Shown: one piece after another, positions 24,741 through 36,593 of the stretch
Layout: every line of letters begins with the position of its first letter
Position numbering within the stretch: the stretch's first letter is position 1
NCBI RefSeq assembly: GCF_010015445.1
Contig: NC_053133.1
Span: 24,393,582 to 24,457,581, forward strand
Direction of reading: 5' to 3'
From: Perca fluviatilis
Taxonomy: Eukaryota; Chordata; Actinopteri; Perciformes; Percidae
Length of the DNA: 64,000 nucleotides
Position numbers and translations under genes: made by a program
Notes under the pieces: model-generated
Told to the model about the DNA's origin: nothing
The model's input: only the letters and a program-made list of their open reading frames with translations
The model's database searches: none

Positions 24741-25440
24741 TTAAAGCGCCCATATTATACTCATTTTCAGGTTCATAACTGTATTTTAAGGTTGTACCAG
24801 AATAGGTTTACATGGTTTAATTTTCAAAAAACACCATATTTTTGTTGTACTGCACAGCTCTCTCTCACTGCTGCAGATCCTCTTTTCACCTGGTTTCTGT
24901 TTTAGCTACAGAGTGAGACCTCTTTTCTTCTTCTTCTTCTGTACTATCTTTGATTGCACTCGCACATGCTCAGATGTAGATCATGTCAGCTAGCTAGCTC
25001 CATAGAAGTAAAAGAAAGGCTGTTTCTCCAACTTCAGTCAGTTACAAGGCAGGATTAGCTGGGAGACTTCTAAATGAGGGCGCACATGTAAGTAGTTCTT
25101 TTGTAGATTATGGTGAACTTGTGTGTGTTGTAGCAGTGCTTTGCTATTGAGAACGAGGTACCATGCTAGTGTTAGCATTAGCGTTAGCATGCTAATGCTA
25201 ACGCTACGAGCTAACGGTTGTGGCTAGCCAGCTCATTTCGGACTGTGACGTCACAGTCCGAGCCGATTTTGAACAGCTCACTTGGAGACTGAAGGCAGGA
25301 CACATTCAGAAACCGTATCTCACTCAGAACAGCATGGATGGATTTTTTTCAAAGTTTGTATGTGTGTGGAAGCACCAGAGACACAAAAGAACACCCCAAA
25401 TCCCAGAAAAAGTGTTTTTTTCATAATATGGGCACTTTAA
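24741..25440 (+). mobile_element. Family F MITE, copy 1
   Basis: TTAAAGCGCCCATATTATAC at the left and CATAATATGGGCACTTTAA at the right are inverse. The body shares ACACCATATTTTTGTTGTACTG and GTTTTAGCTACAGA with copy 2. This copy has extra interior sequence: a GCTAAC-rich inverted stretch at 25155-25215 and a perfect 22-bp palindrome at 25239-25260 centred on TGACGTCA. Confidence 0.85.
25239..25260. promoter_or_regulatory. 22-bp palindrome centred on a CRE-like TGACGTCA
   Basis: Each 11-base half is CGGACTGTGAC read inward, and TGACGTCA occupies 25246-25253. TGACGTCA is the consensus CREB/ATF site. Activity is not shown. Confidence 0.45.
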
Positions 25441-26159
25441 AAACCTAACCCTAACCACATACACATTAAAATAAACCATGCATAGAAATGGAATACACAT
25501 TAAGACAATCAATAAAAACAAACAAGACATACTATAGCATACACATTCATACGCACAGTTAAGCTTGTAAAGCGACTTCTATTAGAGGGAATATTAGCCA
25601 GCAGATATTTTGGGTGTCAGGTGATTGACAGCGAGCACAGTGTAATATTATTAGTGCAGTTATATGAAAACCCTCAACTAGGGCACAATGAAGTAATGAT
25701 CAAATAGAAACGCCCAAACAAATTAGGGATTCATATTCCGTGTTATGGATTATCTTGATCTATTGAAGTTGGTTTCCCATACTGCTGAGGCATGAATGGC
25801 AGCAAATGGCTTTTTCTGAAGAGGGGGAAATGAGGGTTCAGACACCCGCAGGAGGAAGAATGTAAAGAAGAGGAGCAATCTTCTCCATTAATGGAGTTTT
25901 GGACAAGCTGGATGTGAGAAGATAATGACTAAATGCATTTCCAATCAGAGAAGACACCGGGAGGAAACAAACTCTGGGGTTTATTTTAATAAATTAAAGG
26001 TATTTAGAATTGATAATTAAAGTCATTTGATAAGTAGTGTGAATGTCTTTTGACCTTTGATCACTAGATAATAGATTTGTTTTTATCACCAGTTGGTGAA
26101 GAGCAAACAAATAAATATTGGACATACATTCATCAGTTGGGCACAAAAAAAGACTCCAA
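25441..26159. other. Anonymous DNA
   Basis: No repeat ends or gene-like frames seen between family F and block K. Confidence 0.4.
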
Positions 26160-26336
26160 ATGAATGCTAATGTTGCTCCATGTCTGCCGGTTGTCTGAAT
26201 ATGAAATTGTTTGCTAAAATGCTAGCATAAGAACTTAAAATGTATAAAATGATAATATATCAACAATCTGTCTGTCAGGTTGTTATAAAGTTCTTCTTTC
26301 CCCTTTAGTGGCCAAAAAATATAAATTAATGTAACG

Positions 26337-26602
26337 TTAAAGGTGCCGTAGGTAGGAATGCGAAGATCCAGGACTTAGCCAAAAAATGTGAACATTGACA
26401 ACTTCTCAGTCCCTCCCCCCTTTCTGCTAAAGCCCAAAATGCCCTGATTGGCACCACCTACAGCCTGTAGGTGGTGCCAATCAGAGGAGCAGGATTTTTT
26501 TTTTTTATTACCTGCTTCATGTAGTTCTACTGGAACATAGGGCCAGTTTCAGCAAATATGACAGAAAGTTAGTTTTATAAGTTTTACCTACTGCACCTTT
26601 AA
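26337..26602 (-). mobile_element. Family G MITE, copy 1
   Basis: TTAAAGGTGCCGTAGGTAGG and CCTACTGCACCTTTAA are inverse ends. Shared landmarks with copy 3 are GACAGAAAGTTAGTTTTATAA and GAAGATCCAGGACTT. An internal 41-bp palindrome (26444-26484) forms a hairpin. No coding. Confidence 0.85.
26444..26484. repeat. 41-bp near-perfect palindrome
   Basis: The arm CTGATTGGCACCACCTACAG and its exact complement are separated by a single C. It lies inside family G and includes an ATTGG (CCAAT) box in each arm. Confidence 0.8.
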
Positions 26603-27022
26603 TGACCTTTAAAAAAACGCAAAATTCGGAATTCCCAACGCAAATGACACGAATGATGCCAAAGCCCATCAGCATTGAGATTCTCCTGCATAGCATAGCC
26701 CTAATCGATCCGAACTCCATTCAGAAAACAAGGATTAAGTTGTTCTGCTTACAAATCAGCATCCTGATGTAGTTACTTCGGCATACTCTTGATCCGTTTA
26801 TTGCAATTAAATCCCAGCAAAATCTGTAGTTGAAGTAGCGGTTTCCCGAACGTATCTGGGACTATTTCGGCCATATTGATGACTTAAAGAAACGTTGTTT
26901 GTATCTACACCGGTGCGTCTCGCGTGAGTAAACACAAAGAAACAAATGATCCCGTGGTCAAACACGCACGGTGAAAATTTGCTTTGCGTTTGGTGTGACA
27001 GCATAAAGCAGCAGAATATCAG

Positions 27023-27460
27023 TTGACACTAGCTATGTTTCCATCCATTTGTCAATTGAATTATCTAAAGTTCGCTAAAAACATTCATGCAGAAAAAGCC
27101 GGGGAAAGTGTGTTTCCATCCAATGGCTTTACAGTAAAGCGAATAAAAAAACCTGTGCATAATGACGTCACACGCTGTTTTGCAGTCAAATTGGTATATG
27201 GAATAGATTTGAGACATTTTAAGGTCATTTTCGCACTGAATCGCACCACATTCAAGCTAACATTTGCAAACAAAGTCTGCTACCCAAAATGGGTCTCCCT
27301 ACAAATGATTAATATTGCACAAGTTGTAATAGTGCTTATGTGCCAGCTGATTGCAACATATCAAGCTATAATAAGACAACAACGATGCTATCAAAACATT
27401 GCTATGATGATGCAGATGCACGTAAATGCCAGACGACAATGGGGGCGGCCTTTGGTTTAG
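27023..27460 (+). pseudogene. 145-codon open frame in the Harbinger-like element
   Basis: The longest Met-initiated frame in the window. The C-terminal third (about residues 95-145) reads like a helical segment with VVIVLMCQLIATYQAIIRQQ followed by MMMQMHVNARRQWGRPLV. It vaguely recalls the N-terminal region of HARBI1-like transposases, but no catalytic DDE residues are in range. The frame begins before the presumed element edge, so the start is doubtful. It could be a decayed transposase 5' part or chance. Confidence 0.25.
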
Positions 27461-27855
27461 GAACGACAGCGCTTCAAATAGTGAACGTAAATTAAATTTG
27501 AAAAGTCTCTCGTCTCCTCGATTGTCCACATATATCTGTCTTTGTTGGCACCCTTCATGTCTGCAAAGACGAGTGGAAAGATGTGGCGGAAATGACCTAT
27601 AACTTCTTCTGCGTTTTATGGCGGGTTGCAACCATAAAATGACCTAAAATGTAATCGCAATTCATTATTTATTCGGCAAATAACATTTCCATCAGCGTTT
27701 ATTGCATAAGCCGTTCACCGATTAAGAGAAAATCCGATGAGATCGAACGCACAAACTTTCTGTCGATATTCATGAAATTCAATCGAATTTCACTGTTTCC
27801 ATAAGTCATTTTTCATTCGATATGACTTAATTTGCATAAAAATGTGTGGATGGAC
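27033..27855 (+). mobile_element. Candidate PIF/Harbinger-like element
   Basis: Starts AGCTATGTTTCCATCCATTTG and ends near GTGTGGATGGACAG, an imperfect inverse. TTTCCATC recurs internally at 27112 and 27690. I associate CTATGTTTCCATCCA ends with teleost Harbinger-type elements. A target duplication is not evident. It holds the longest open frame in the window. Confidence 0.5.
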
Positions 27856-28467
27856 AGATGGTTTATTAACAGTTGAACTCACTTTATGATGACTGGTCAA
27901 AGATCAGCAATCAGGCATGGTCTTAACTTGTTTTTTTCAGAAAATAAAACAGTAGAACACATTATAATTTCTGTTTGCTTTATTTGTTGCAAACCATCAA
28001 TAGCAATGTCAAGCGTGAATAGCATCAAGGCAACATGTCACAAGGTCTCCACTCTGATTCAATAGGAAGTATTCTGTTCTACTGTTCTACTTTTAACAAA
28101 GTAGGCATCTCTTTCACAGTTTATCTCACTCACTTCCCCTACAGCGTTATTTTTTTCTTTTTTCCCAGAGCAATCCCATGACTTCCAAGATAGCAACATG
28201 ACTCCAGCACTCGTGAGATAAATACACAAAGAAAAGAGAAACCTGGAAAGACAAGCGAGGATTTTTCAAATGTGTAAAAAAAGAGTTCTGAAAGTTGGGT
28301 ACTGGTGTTGAGATCAATAGTGGGGTCTGAAATGGCCACAAAAAGAAGCAACACACACAAACACATAGAGACATAACTTTTGGCCCTGTTTTGATGTTCT
28401 CTCTTGGTATCAGTATCTGTCTACTGCTGTAAATAAATAGCTACAGGCTGATGGGATCTGGTCAAGG

Positions 28468-28525
<58 letters not shown>

Positions 28526-29755
28526 GTGTGTGCGTGATGGTGAGCGTGCGTGTACTGAAGGCTGCAAGCACACACATAAAACACATCTGTCTTTTTACCT
28601 GCTGCACTGCAAATCACATTCATGTGAAGCAGCAGAAAAACCAGTAAATTCAAATCCTCGAAAAGGATGAGAAGCTGACATCTAATCGCACACATTGAGC
28701 CATTAGGATGAATTATTAATGCATGCTTCTATTTATGCAGGTAATAATAGGAAAATTGTTCTCCATCACTGTTCCCTGCTCAGTGGCTTTATTTTAATCA
28801 GAAACAGACAGCAAAGCAGTGTTCGGTATGTGTTAAATTAACAATTCTGGCAGTTTACCAGGAAGTGCATTATGGAAAGACATCTTGAACGCTCACCCCT
28901 CACTGTCTCACCTTACCTCTGTCTGACAGAGGTTGCAGCATAGCCGGATGTCCTACCTCTGGATACCGATGGTTGAATCTCTGTCCGAGAGGCCAAGTAA
29001 AAGTCAGAGTCTAGGGTGAACTTACTGAGCCGTCTCAATTCCACACTACATTCTCGAATAATACAGTATATATTAATAATATTAATACATAATAATACAT
29101 CTATTTCATATAGCGCTTTAAAATGTACTCAAAAGGCAATTTACAAGGAAAGAACAAAGAAAAACAATAACAGGCAGGTACTTTAACCTTAACGCTGCTT
29201 TAGGCCTATTCAATTTCTGGCCACTAGGGGGCTGAAAAACATTAAATACTCTGAGGGATGCACAGTTGTTTTCAGGGGCGGAGCCAGATGTTGTGAACAT
29301 TCAGGGCTCAGCACAACACTTAGGGTGGGTCCGGGGGGGCATGCTACATTTACAGCAGCCATATGCACTATTTTTCAAGGCATTTAATAGATATAATACA
29401 ATGCCTAAAAATCATTTGGAAAAATAATAACTGCCAAGGGAAAAAAATCATCCTTTAGAGTTTGTTTTGTAACTAATTGTTCTCCAACTGTCGTCATCAT
29501 TTTAAATCCAGAGCAAAACAAATGTTTAGGATGACTCACTTTCATTCCTGCCACCTAAAAAGAGGCAGACATTTCCTGTTGTTAGTATTTTCAAGTATCA
29601 TAACGTAGGTAGAGTAGAAATTAGGCGTGAACAGCATTGCTGATCTTGAAACACAGAATGAATGCCAATATTTCCCCAGTAATAGAACTTTTGCGCCATT
29701 GATTCGCCGATCCAGTCAAAGACACTGAGGGGAAATCACACAGAATTTAAATTAT
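27856..29755. other. Mostly anonymous DNA with GT microsatellite
   Basis: A long (TG)n run lies at 28470-28536 and produces spurious cysteine/valine or histidine/threonine frames. A TATAGCGCTTT repeat fragment is at 29105-29145. No gene. Confidence 0.4.
28470..28536. repeat. (TG)n microsatellite
   Basis: About 33 dinucleotide units with one CG interruption near 28521. Confidence 0.95.
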
Positions 29756-30640
29756 TTAACCCTTGTTTTGTCTTCCCGTCGTCAGTGCAACTTTTTGTTT
29801 TTTTACGCTTTTCCTGACGCATTTCCTGACATTTTTGTCACATTTTCCGAAATTTTTGGTGCGTTTTTTTAAAAACGTTTTGCATTTTTTCAATGTTTTT
29901 GAAGCTTTTGTAGACATTTTTTTTTTTTGTAGACGTTTTATTTCAACGTTCTTTTACCAATTTTTTTTTTTCATATGCTATAAAATTTAATAAAACACCC
30001 AAATCCAATGAGAACAGTGAACTGACCATTTATTTGACTTGTAAAAAGCGTTGTATGGAACCACCCACGTTATTTATTTGACAGTTTGGTTGAAAGAAAT
30101 CCAAATTTCTAGCCTGACAAGCCAGACCCACATCAAGATGTTGGGTCTGGGAACTCACCATTGGTAGGGCTCAATCCGAGGGGCGGGATAACCAGTTGTC
30201 TTTCAAATTCCCTCTGCATGCAATAGGATAGCACTACAACCAGGCAGAGCAATGCTAGTTGATAGATTACATTTTTGCTGTATGAGAATATGGCAAATAC
30301 CATAAGAATGACTTCAGTGCCGTTCTTTGTTCTATTCTCAAAGAAAAGCTGAACTCCATGTCTTCCAGAGTCGCTGCCAAAGCCGATTCGAAAGACCGCT
30401 GTTCGCCAGCAGCAGCAGCCATAAGCCCGTCCACCGACTCTACACACGATGTGATTGGCCCGACCAGAGTTTGGTTTTTCCAGCTCGCAAGCCAACGGAG
30501 AGTTGCTAGACTGACCCCGGCTGCAAATTACATTCGCTGCCGCTAGGGTCCGTCTAGATTTCTAGGCTACCAAATTTCTGATATATAGTAGAAACTTTGA
30601 AAATGGGTCATATTTGACCCGAGGACAACAGGAGGGTTAA
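29756..30640. mobile_element. piggyBac-like TTAA element, interrupted
   Basis: Left end TTAACCCTTGTTTTGTCTTCC and right end GGACAACAGGAGGGTTAA are inverse. They start TTAA|CCCT, the terminus typical of piggyBac-type elements. The left interior is a degenerate ACGTTTT/ACATTTT array (about 29800-29990). A second element occupies 30110-30569. No transposase seen. Confidence 0.65.
30101..30578. mobile_element. Inserted MITE with 9-bp TSD
   Basis: The element at 30110-30569 begins TAGCCTGACAAGCCAGACCC and ends GGGTCCGTCTAGATTTCTAGGCTA (inverse, with offsets). It is flanked by CCAAATTTC at 30101-30109 and 30570-30578. A 9-bp duplication fits Mutator-like elements better than hAT (8 bp). Short open frames inside are not supported. 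Confidence 0.75.
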
Positions 30641-32568
30641 AAAACGTAAAACACTTTTAAAAGAATATTGGGGGCTGGAGCCCCAGAAGCCACCACCTCG
30701 CTCCGCCCCCTGGTTGTTTTGCATGCATGTAATGTATGCCGTTATGCACTGACACTTCACCCCCCCCCCGCCCCAAAATAGTGTGTTAAATTATATTGAT
30801 TTGGAAAGAAAACCGCTTATTTTATTTTATGTTAAAAACACAGTCGGATTATTGATTCAGTGCATCCACAAAATAAGGTCCTGATGCAACACTGGCGGCT
30901 TGGAAAATACTTCTGATAATAGAAGGTGCAGGAGAAATGGGGAGAAGGTTAAAATTAATAAACTGTCAATCTACTGTTTATATTGCACTATATTTTATAT
31001 TATACCTCTATATTTTAGCTGCTGCACTATTTTATGTCTTGAATTCAAATTCTGTTCCACTTGCATGATTTTGCTTTATACATTATTGTTTACATCTGTA
31101 AGAGCACAGTTGGAGGCAGCCATTAGATGTAAGAGTTTCATTGTCAACGACTGATTCACTGTAATTCTTGTGAACGTGATGATAAAAGAACTTGAAGTTG
31201 TTTACAGTACTTGTGTTTTCAGATGTAACTAATTGAGTTTTCACCTAGATTTATTGATTAAAATTATATTTAATTATCTAACAAAGCAAGCGAAGCAATG
31301 ATCACTGGGCAGAGGAAACAAGCTGAATATTGTAGACCTTCAGTAGGATCACTGAAGCTAGAGTGCAGTAGAGTTCTAAGTGATTTGCAGCCGCTCTTAT
31401 TCTGCTGCTTCCTCAACGGCTGCTCCGAATTAAGTAACCTGCCACAAACCTACAGCTGTAATTTAAAAGGGGTAGAACTGCAGGCTTGCATGTCTCCCAT
31501 GATAAAAGGCAGGGGGAGACGAAGGCTGGCACTTATTTTTAAATCTTCAGAGGGGGAAACTCTCCTCCCCTCCATACCCCTACACCCACTTGAATTAAAA
31601 TAATCCACTTTTTCCTTCACCACAACTTGAATGTTTCCAGAGGGTCTCAATGATACTTGACCACATGACGCACTAACAGATTTTTTTTCCCCCTCTGAGA
31701 CACAGCTGGTTCAAGTCCCATTACAGTGCATATGAAAGGAAGGCGATTAAAGCGTCAACAACCCTGCTTTTCCCACTGACATCTGTAATGAGAAACATAT
31801 TTCAACCGAACAGAAAAGCTTTTTTTTTTTTTTTTTTTACTTGCCACTGATTGCATTTAAATGGATCCCATGAAGCGTGGAAAAAAAAGATTCAAATTAG
31901 TTTTTTAGGACTGCTTTGTCACATGACGCAGGTTATTCAATTTCACACGCACACGCGCCGCCCATATTGAGCATATGTTTGATTTTATGACAACTTCTGC
32001 CATTCTCCCTGCAAACATTATTGCCTCAGGGTTTATGGGCTTTCCAAGGCAAACAGCGCTGTCATTTCTGATCATATTCTCTGAATTTATTTTACTGTGC
32101 TGAGTTATTATAAAGGATCTTATGGAGAGGGAGAATAAAGAACAGTGAAGCAGAGAGACAGAGTGCAAAGTAGGAGTTAAGAGAGGTAACTAGAGAGGCT
32201 GACGGGGAGAGGGATGAAATTGAGAAGTAGGAGATGGAAAGAAAGAGACTCAGCTAGGCTCACTTCATCATGTTCATTTTCGGAGTGACCTTCAGGTTTC
32301 TACACACATTTGTGCGCCCACAATTGTTATCTTTGCATCGGCCAACAACAAGGGAGAAAGGTTTAAAGGAGTGTGGGTGTTTTAGAGAATTGATCTCCAA
32401 GCCACAAGCTGTCAAGCACATGATCAATGAGGTCAGCCACAACTTTGACTACGGTTGATCAGATCAGCTGAGTTAACCCAAGACACCATCATGCCATGTT
32501 TAGATTTGAAAAAACAAATCCCCTTTGTGAAGGTGCGGTCTGTGCATGACAAAGAAAAACAAAGTCAG
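30641..32568. other. Mostly anonymous DNA, possible LINE tail
   Basis: 30980-31195 resembles a LINE 3' end: repeated TGCACTATTTTA, then TTTCATTGTCAACGACTGA and GTGATGATAAAAGAACTTGAA. Poly-T occurs at 31820-31838. No gene recognised. Confidence 0.35.
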
Positions 32569-32812
32569 GCTTGAAACTTGGACTCGACTGCTGGGAGATT
32601 GGACTTGACTCAAGATAAATGCAAAAAATACATACTGATGCATTAAGCCTCTGCATTGAAATGACTTGGTATCAATTATGTAAAAAAATACTGCGAATAT
32701 AAGTTTAAAAGGAACATTTTCCAAAAGCATTCCTATACGTTTTGAAAAATTCTCATGAAGACTTGAAACTTGTTTTGACAAAAGTCAAGACTTAATTTGA
32801 CTTTGACTCGTC

Positions 32813-33481
32813 TTAAAAGTCCCATGGCTTGAAAATTTCACTTTATGAGGTACATTAACATTAATGAGTCCCCCCAGCCTGCCTATGGTCCCCCAGTGGC
32901 TAGAAATGGCGATAGGTGTAAACTGAGCCCTGGGTATCCTGCTCTGCCTTTGAGAAAATGAAAGCTCAGATGGGCCGATCTGGAATCTTCTCCTTATGAT
33001 GTCATAAGGAGCAAGGTTACCTCCCCTTTCTCTGCTTTGCCCGCCCAGAGAATTTGGCCCACCCATGAGAGAGAGACATCCTGGCTTTCAAACGAGCAAA
33101 GTGGCAATTGGTCAAGGCCACACCCCCACCCTCCACCTTGCCCCACCCACCCCCTCCTCTCTCCTCCTCAATAGCTACAGACACATAAATGGCACATACT
33201 AAGTAAAGCTCATTGTGGGACTGGCTCTAGTGGCTGTAATTCTGCACCAAGGCTGAATTTCTTCAGACTTCAGATACAGTATTAGGGGACCACTAAGGTC
33301 TATATAAAAGAGACTTCAGATACAGTATTAGGGGACCACTAAGGTCTATATAAAAGAGACTTCAGATACAGTATTAGGGGACCACTAAGGTCTATATAAA
33401 AGAGACTTCAGATACAGTATTAGGGGACCACTAAGGTCTATATAAAAGCATCCAAAGAGCACCATGTCACGGGACCTTTAA
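32813..33481 (+). mobile_element. Family B MITE, copy 2 (four 46-bp units)
   Basis: TTAAAAGTCCCATGGCTTG to CACGGGACCTTTAA. It has the same body as copy 1. The 46-bp unit beginning AGACTTCAGATACAG is present four times at 33265, 33311, 33357 and 33403. The array ends at 33448 and the units are essentially identical. Confidence 0.9.
33265..33448 (+). repeat. 46-bp tandem repeat x4 inside family B
   Basis: An exact 46-base spacing is measured between all unit starts. The near identity of units implies recent amplification relative to the host MITE. Confidence 0.95.
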
Positions 33482-34080
33482 TTGAACTGAGACCTATCCT
33501 TGGGGACTTGAGGTAATTTGACAACATATGAGAAGTAACTCGAGACTTGCTTTGAAAAGACTTTAGACTTAACTCAGACTTCCCCTCAAAGATTTAAAAC
33601 TTACTTGACTAACTTTAAAAAGTCTTCAGACTTGACCTGAACTTGTCTCGCTTGAATTAAGACTTGACTGGAACTCGCCCTCAAGGACTTGAGACTTGAC
33701 TTGAGAGATGATTTGTCAAGACTTGAAACCTGACATGGGGTTGCCCTCAATGATGTGAGACTTTCTTTGACAAGATTGAGATTTGCTCTGACTCGAGACT
33801 CGACAGGACTTGCCTCTATTAATTGAGACCGGACTTGGAGTTCTCGCTATTGACTTGAGACCTGCCTTGGACTTGCCCTCCATAACTTGATACTTATTTA
33901 TTTATTAATTATTGATTTAAGACTTGCTTTGACAAGACTTGGGCATGTCTTTACTGACTTCAGACTTGACTTAAACTTGCCCTCGAGGACTTGAAATCTT
34001 ACTTCGATTTGTGTCAACATGACTTGAGATGCCCACAAAGACAAGAAACTTGCCTTGACCAAACTGAAAAGGACTTTTCC

Positions 34081-34921
34081 TTACCTAATGGTACATGAAT
34101 CATCATGATTTCATGACTTCATGCATGAAAAAGCATAAATTCTTTCATGTAATATGTCATTAACTATCAGTTATGTACAAGAATTAATAGTATCTCATGC
34201 ATGACTTAATGCAGGAACAATACATTAATTAATGCTCTCAGACATTAATGTTTAGTTAACAATAATTACATCACTACATTTCTTCAGAATATATGTACAC
34301 TGCAGTGCCTGGTCAGTTTTTTTTAAGAAGACATGAACATCATTAATAAATCAGAAATCATTATGATTCAAATACCTTGATTGATGCAATGCTCACCCAA
34401 GTAGGATATTTACGAATGTTACTTTTTACTAACTTCTAAGTGTCTGAAGACCAGAAATGTCTTGACAGTTTTTTTTTATTCATGGGGTCACAAGATGATT
34501 GCTGCATATGCCACCATTATTCATATCTTATTTATCATTGTTAAAGATGGACCAGGTCAGCACTTTATTTGAAGGGCCACAAACATGATGAAGTAATGAA
34601 GAAGTAATGTTTAGTTAATCATGATTACAACACTACAATTCTGTTTCTTTAGCCTGTCACTTTAACTACTGATTTACCTATGAAGAAGACATGAACATCA
34701 CTAATCAGAAACCATGATGATTCAAATACCTTGATTGATGCATTCATTAACGTATTGTTCCTGCATTAAGTCATGCTTGAGATACTATTAACCCTTGTAC
34801 ATTACTGATAGTAAATGAAGTACTACATGAATGAATTCATGCTTGTTTTTAAAGCATGACATCATGCATGAATTCATGATAATTCATGTACCATTACTAT
34901 TAAGTGGTACCCATGAAACTT
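34081..34921. mobile_element. GGTAACAC-type foldback, copy 1
   Basis: The right end reads ATTCATGTACCATTACTATTAAGTGGTACC. The left end is its inverse but lost its first bases, starting near CTAATGGTACATGAAT. Arms of about 190 bp are rich in ATGCATGACTTAATGCA motifs. The interior is shared, in opposite orientation, with copy 2 at 56995-57961. Confidence 0.75.
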
Positions 34922-35045
34922 GACTTAAACATGCCTTGATTGACCTAAAGCTTGATTTAAATTGTCCTGACTGACTTGGGGACTTGCCCTTAGGGACTTG
35001 AGTCTTGAGTTGAGGCTTTCTATGATAAGACTTGAGACATAATTG

Positions 35046-36028
35046 TGTTGTTTCGACTCAAATTGGTTGAATTGTTGCCCCTCAGACCCTTATTTGTGAC
35101 TAGGCAAATGTTCCCTGACTGGTCATGTAGGTGTATTTAAAATTGTCTCAGTTTCCTTTTCCGGTTCATTGCCTTTGTTTACACCGCTGTTGCATTAACT
35201 AAATACTTGTATTCCCTCAGCTGCCTCTTTTGTTCTGTTGCTCTTATAAGTGTTTGTCACCGTTGCTTGTGGTTTCCCCACATTACGGTTAACGCTCCAA
35301 CCTTCACACACCCCCGACTGACGTGCAAGGTAAATAAAAAAACAATACAAAAGCTTCAGTGAGTGTTCACAGGTGTGTATGTGATGTCGGGTTAACCGTT
35401 TTTTTTGTAGTTGTTTGTGTGTCTTTGTCTTCAACGTCAAGACGTACAGAAAAGGATTAAAAGGCTGCAGCACAGGTCGGACAGTTTGGACAGGAAGATA
35501 CTTTATGGTCTTGCCTCATGCATACATGCCTTTTAAAATACACATAGCTCCGTCTAAACCTCAAGACCACCCTGCCAATGTTATTACAGCCCAGGTCCTC
35601 CACCTCTAACATTAACACACCCCACACATTTTGCTGACTCTCCAGAGTGAACCAGACCAACTTAACATAAGCGTCTGGCTTCTTTGATCCCAAGCAGCCT
35701 GCGCTGGGTCAGACAGGAAGTTGAACGTAGCATTTTTTTTTACTAGGGTTGTCTAGTGCAGGGGTCTTCTACGTTTTTAGACCAAGGAAGCGTTAGCTGA
35801 AAGAGAGACGCAGCAGGGACCCCCCTACTACATATTGTATAACACTTAGTTGCATGTTAAACTGGACCAGATGGATGAAAATGGATGTACAGATATTTGT
35901 GTATTATTTATACATCATGTTTTGATGTTAAACATGCATGTGGAAGTCACAGTGAATATGATATCTGTGGATGGCTACCATAGTGGCTACCTTACCAAAC
36001 GTAAGCCCATCATCAATGTTGTGTAAAT
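35046..36028. other. Anonymous DNA
   Basis: No repeat ends or exon-like frames recognised. Confidence 0.4.
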
Positions 36029-36502
36029 TTAAAGTGCTCATATTGTGCTCATTTTCAGGTTCATAATAGTATTTAGAGGTTATATCAAAATAGGTTTACA
36101 ATGTTTAATTTTCAGAAAACACCATATTTTTGTTGTACTGTACATTGCTGCAGCTCCTCTTTTCACCCTGGGTGTTGAGCTCTCTGTTTTAGCTACAGAA
36201 TGAGGCATCTCATTTCTGTTCCATCTTTGTTGAGGTAAGGACTACAGTCAGAAGCAGAGTATGAGTGAGTGCCACGCTAGCAGCTAGGCGAGCATTATAA
36301 CGTGTGTTACAAAGTGACGCACGTTTGTCTCTGAAGTAATGGCTGGACTACAATAGAGCTGTTTGGAGCAGTTGGTGAACAGTGTTTTCTGTTGGAGACT
36401 TTGGGCTTTTTCACTTTGTAAACCTATAACATGCACAAAAAAGATATATAAGACAATAAAGGAAAAGGAAAAAGCCAAAAACCATAATATGACCACTTTA
36501 AA
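36029..36502 (+). mobile_element. Family F MITE, copy 2
   Basis: TTAAAGTGCTCATATTGTGC and CATAATATGACCACTTTAA are inverse ends. It lacks the CRE palindrome and the GCTAAC-rich interior of copy 1. Confidence 0.85.
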
Positions 36503-36593
36503 TGTTTTTTTTGTTTTTATGAATAGGCCGATTCATCTTTGCTAATAATATGTTGAATTCATGTTAATGTATATTTTCACACACTTAGATTTT

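Larger units (their letters stand above)
26160..26660. repeat. Block K, second copy, split by family G
   Basis: 26220-26336 and 26603-26660 together match the block at 19656-19834, including GATAATATATCAA, GTGGCCAAAAAATATAAATTAA and AATTCGGAATTC...GACACGAATGATG. A family G element lies between the two parts. Confidence 0.6.
32569..35045. repeat. Degenerate GACTTG-rich array with two insertions
   Basis: Loosely periodic GACTTGAGACTTGACTT-like sequence covers 32569-32812, 33482-34080 and 34922-35045. It is interrupted by family B (32813-33481) and a foldback (34081-34921). Units are too diverged to give a fixed period. It could be a decayed minisatellite or the interior of a large hAT. Confidence 0.7.

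Noticed and set aside
28410..28695. His/Thr- or Cys/Val-repeat proteins
   Set aside because: Translation of the TG microsatellite only.
33265..33448. 46-bp tandem as a CRISPR or enhancer array
   Set aside because: Pure head-to-tail duplication of an internal MITE segment; no spacers.
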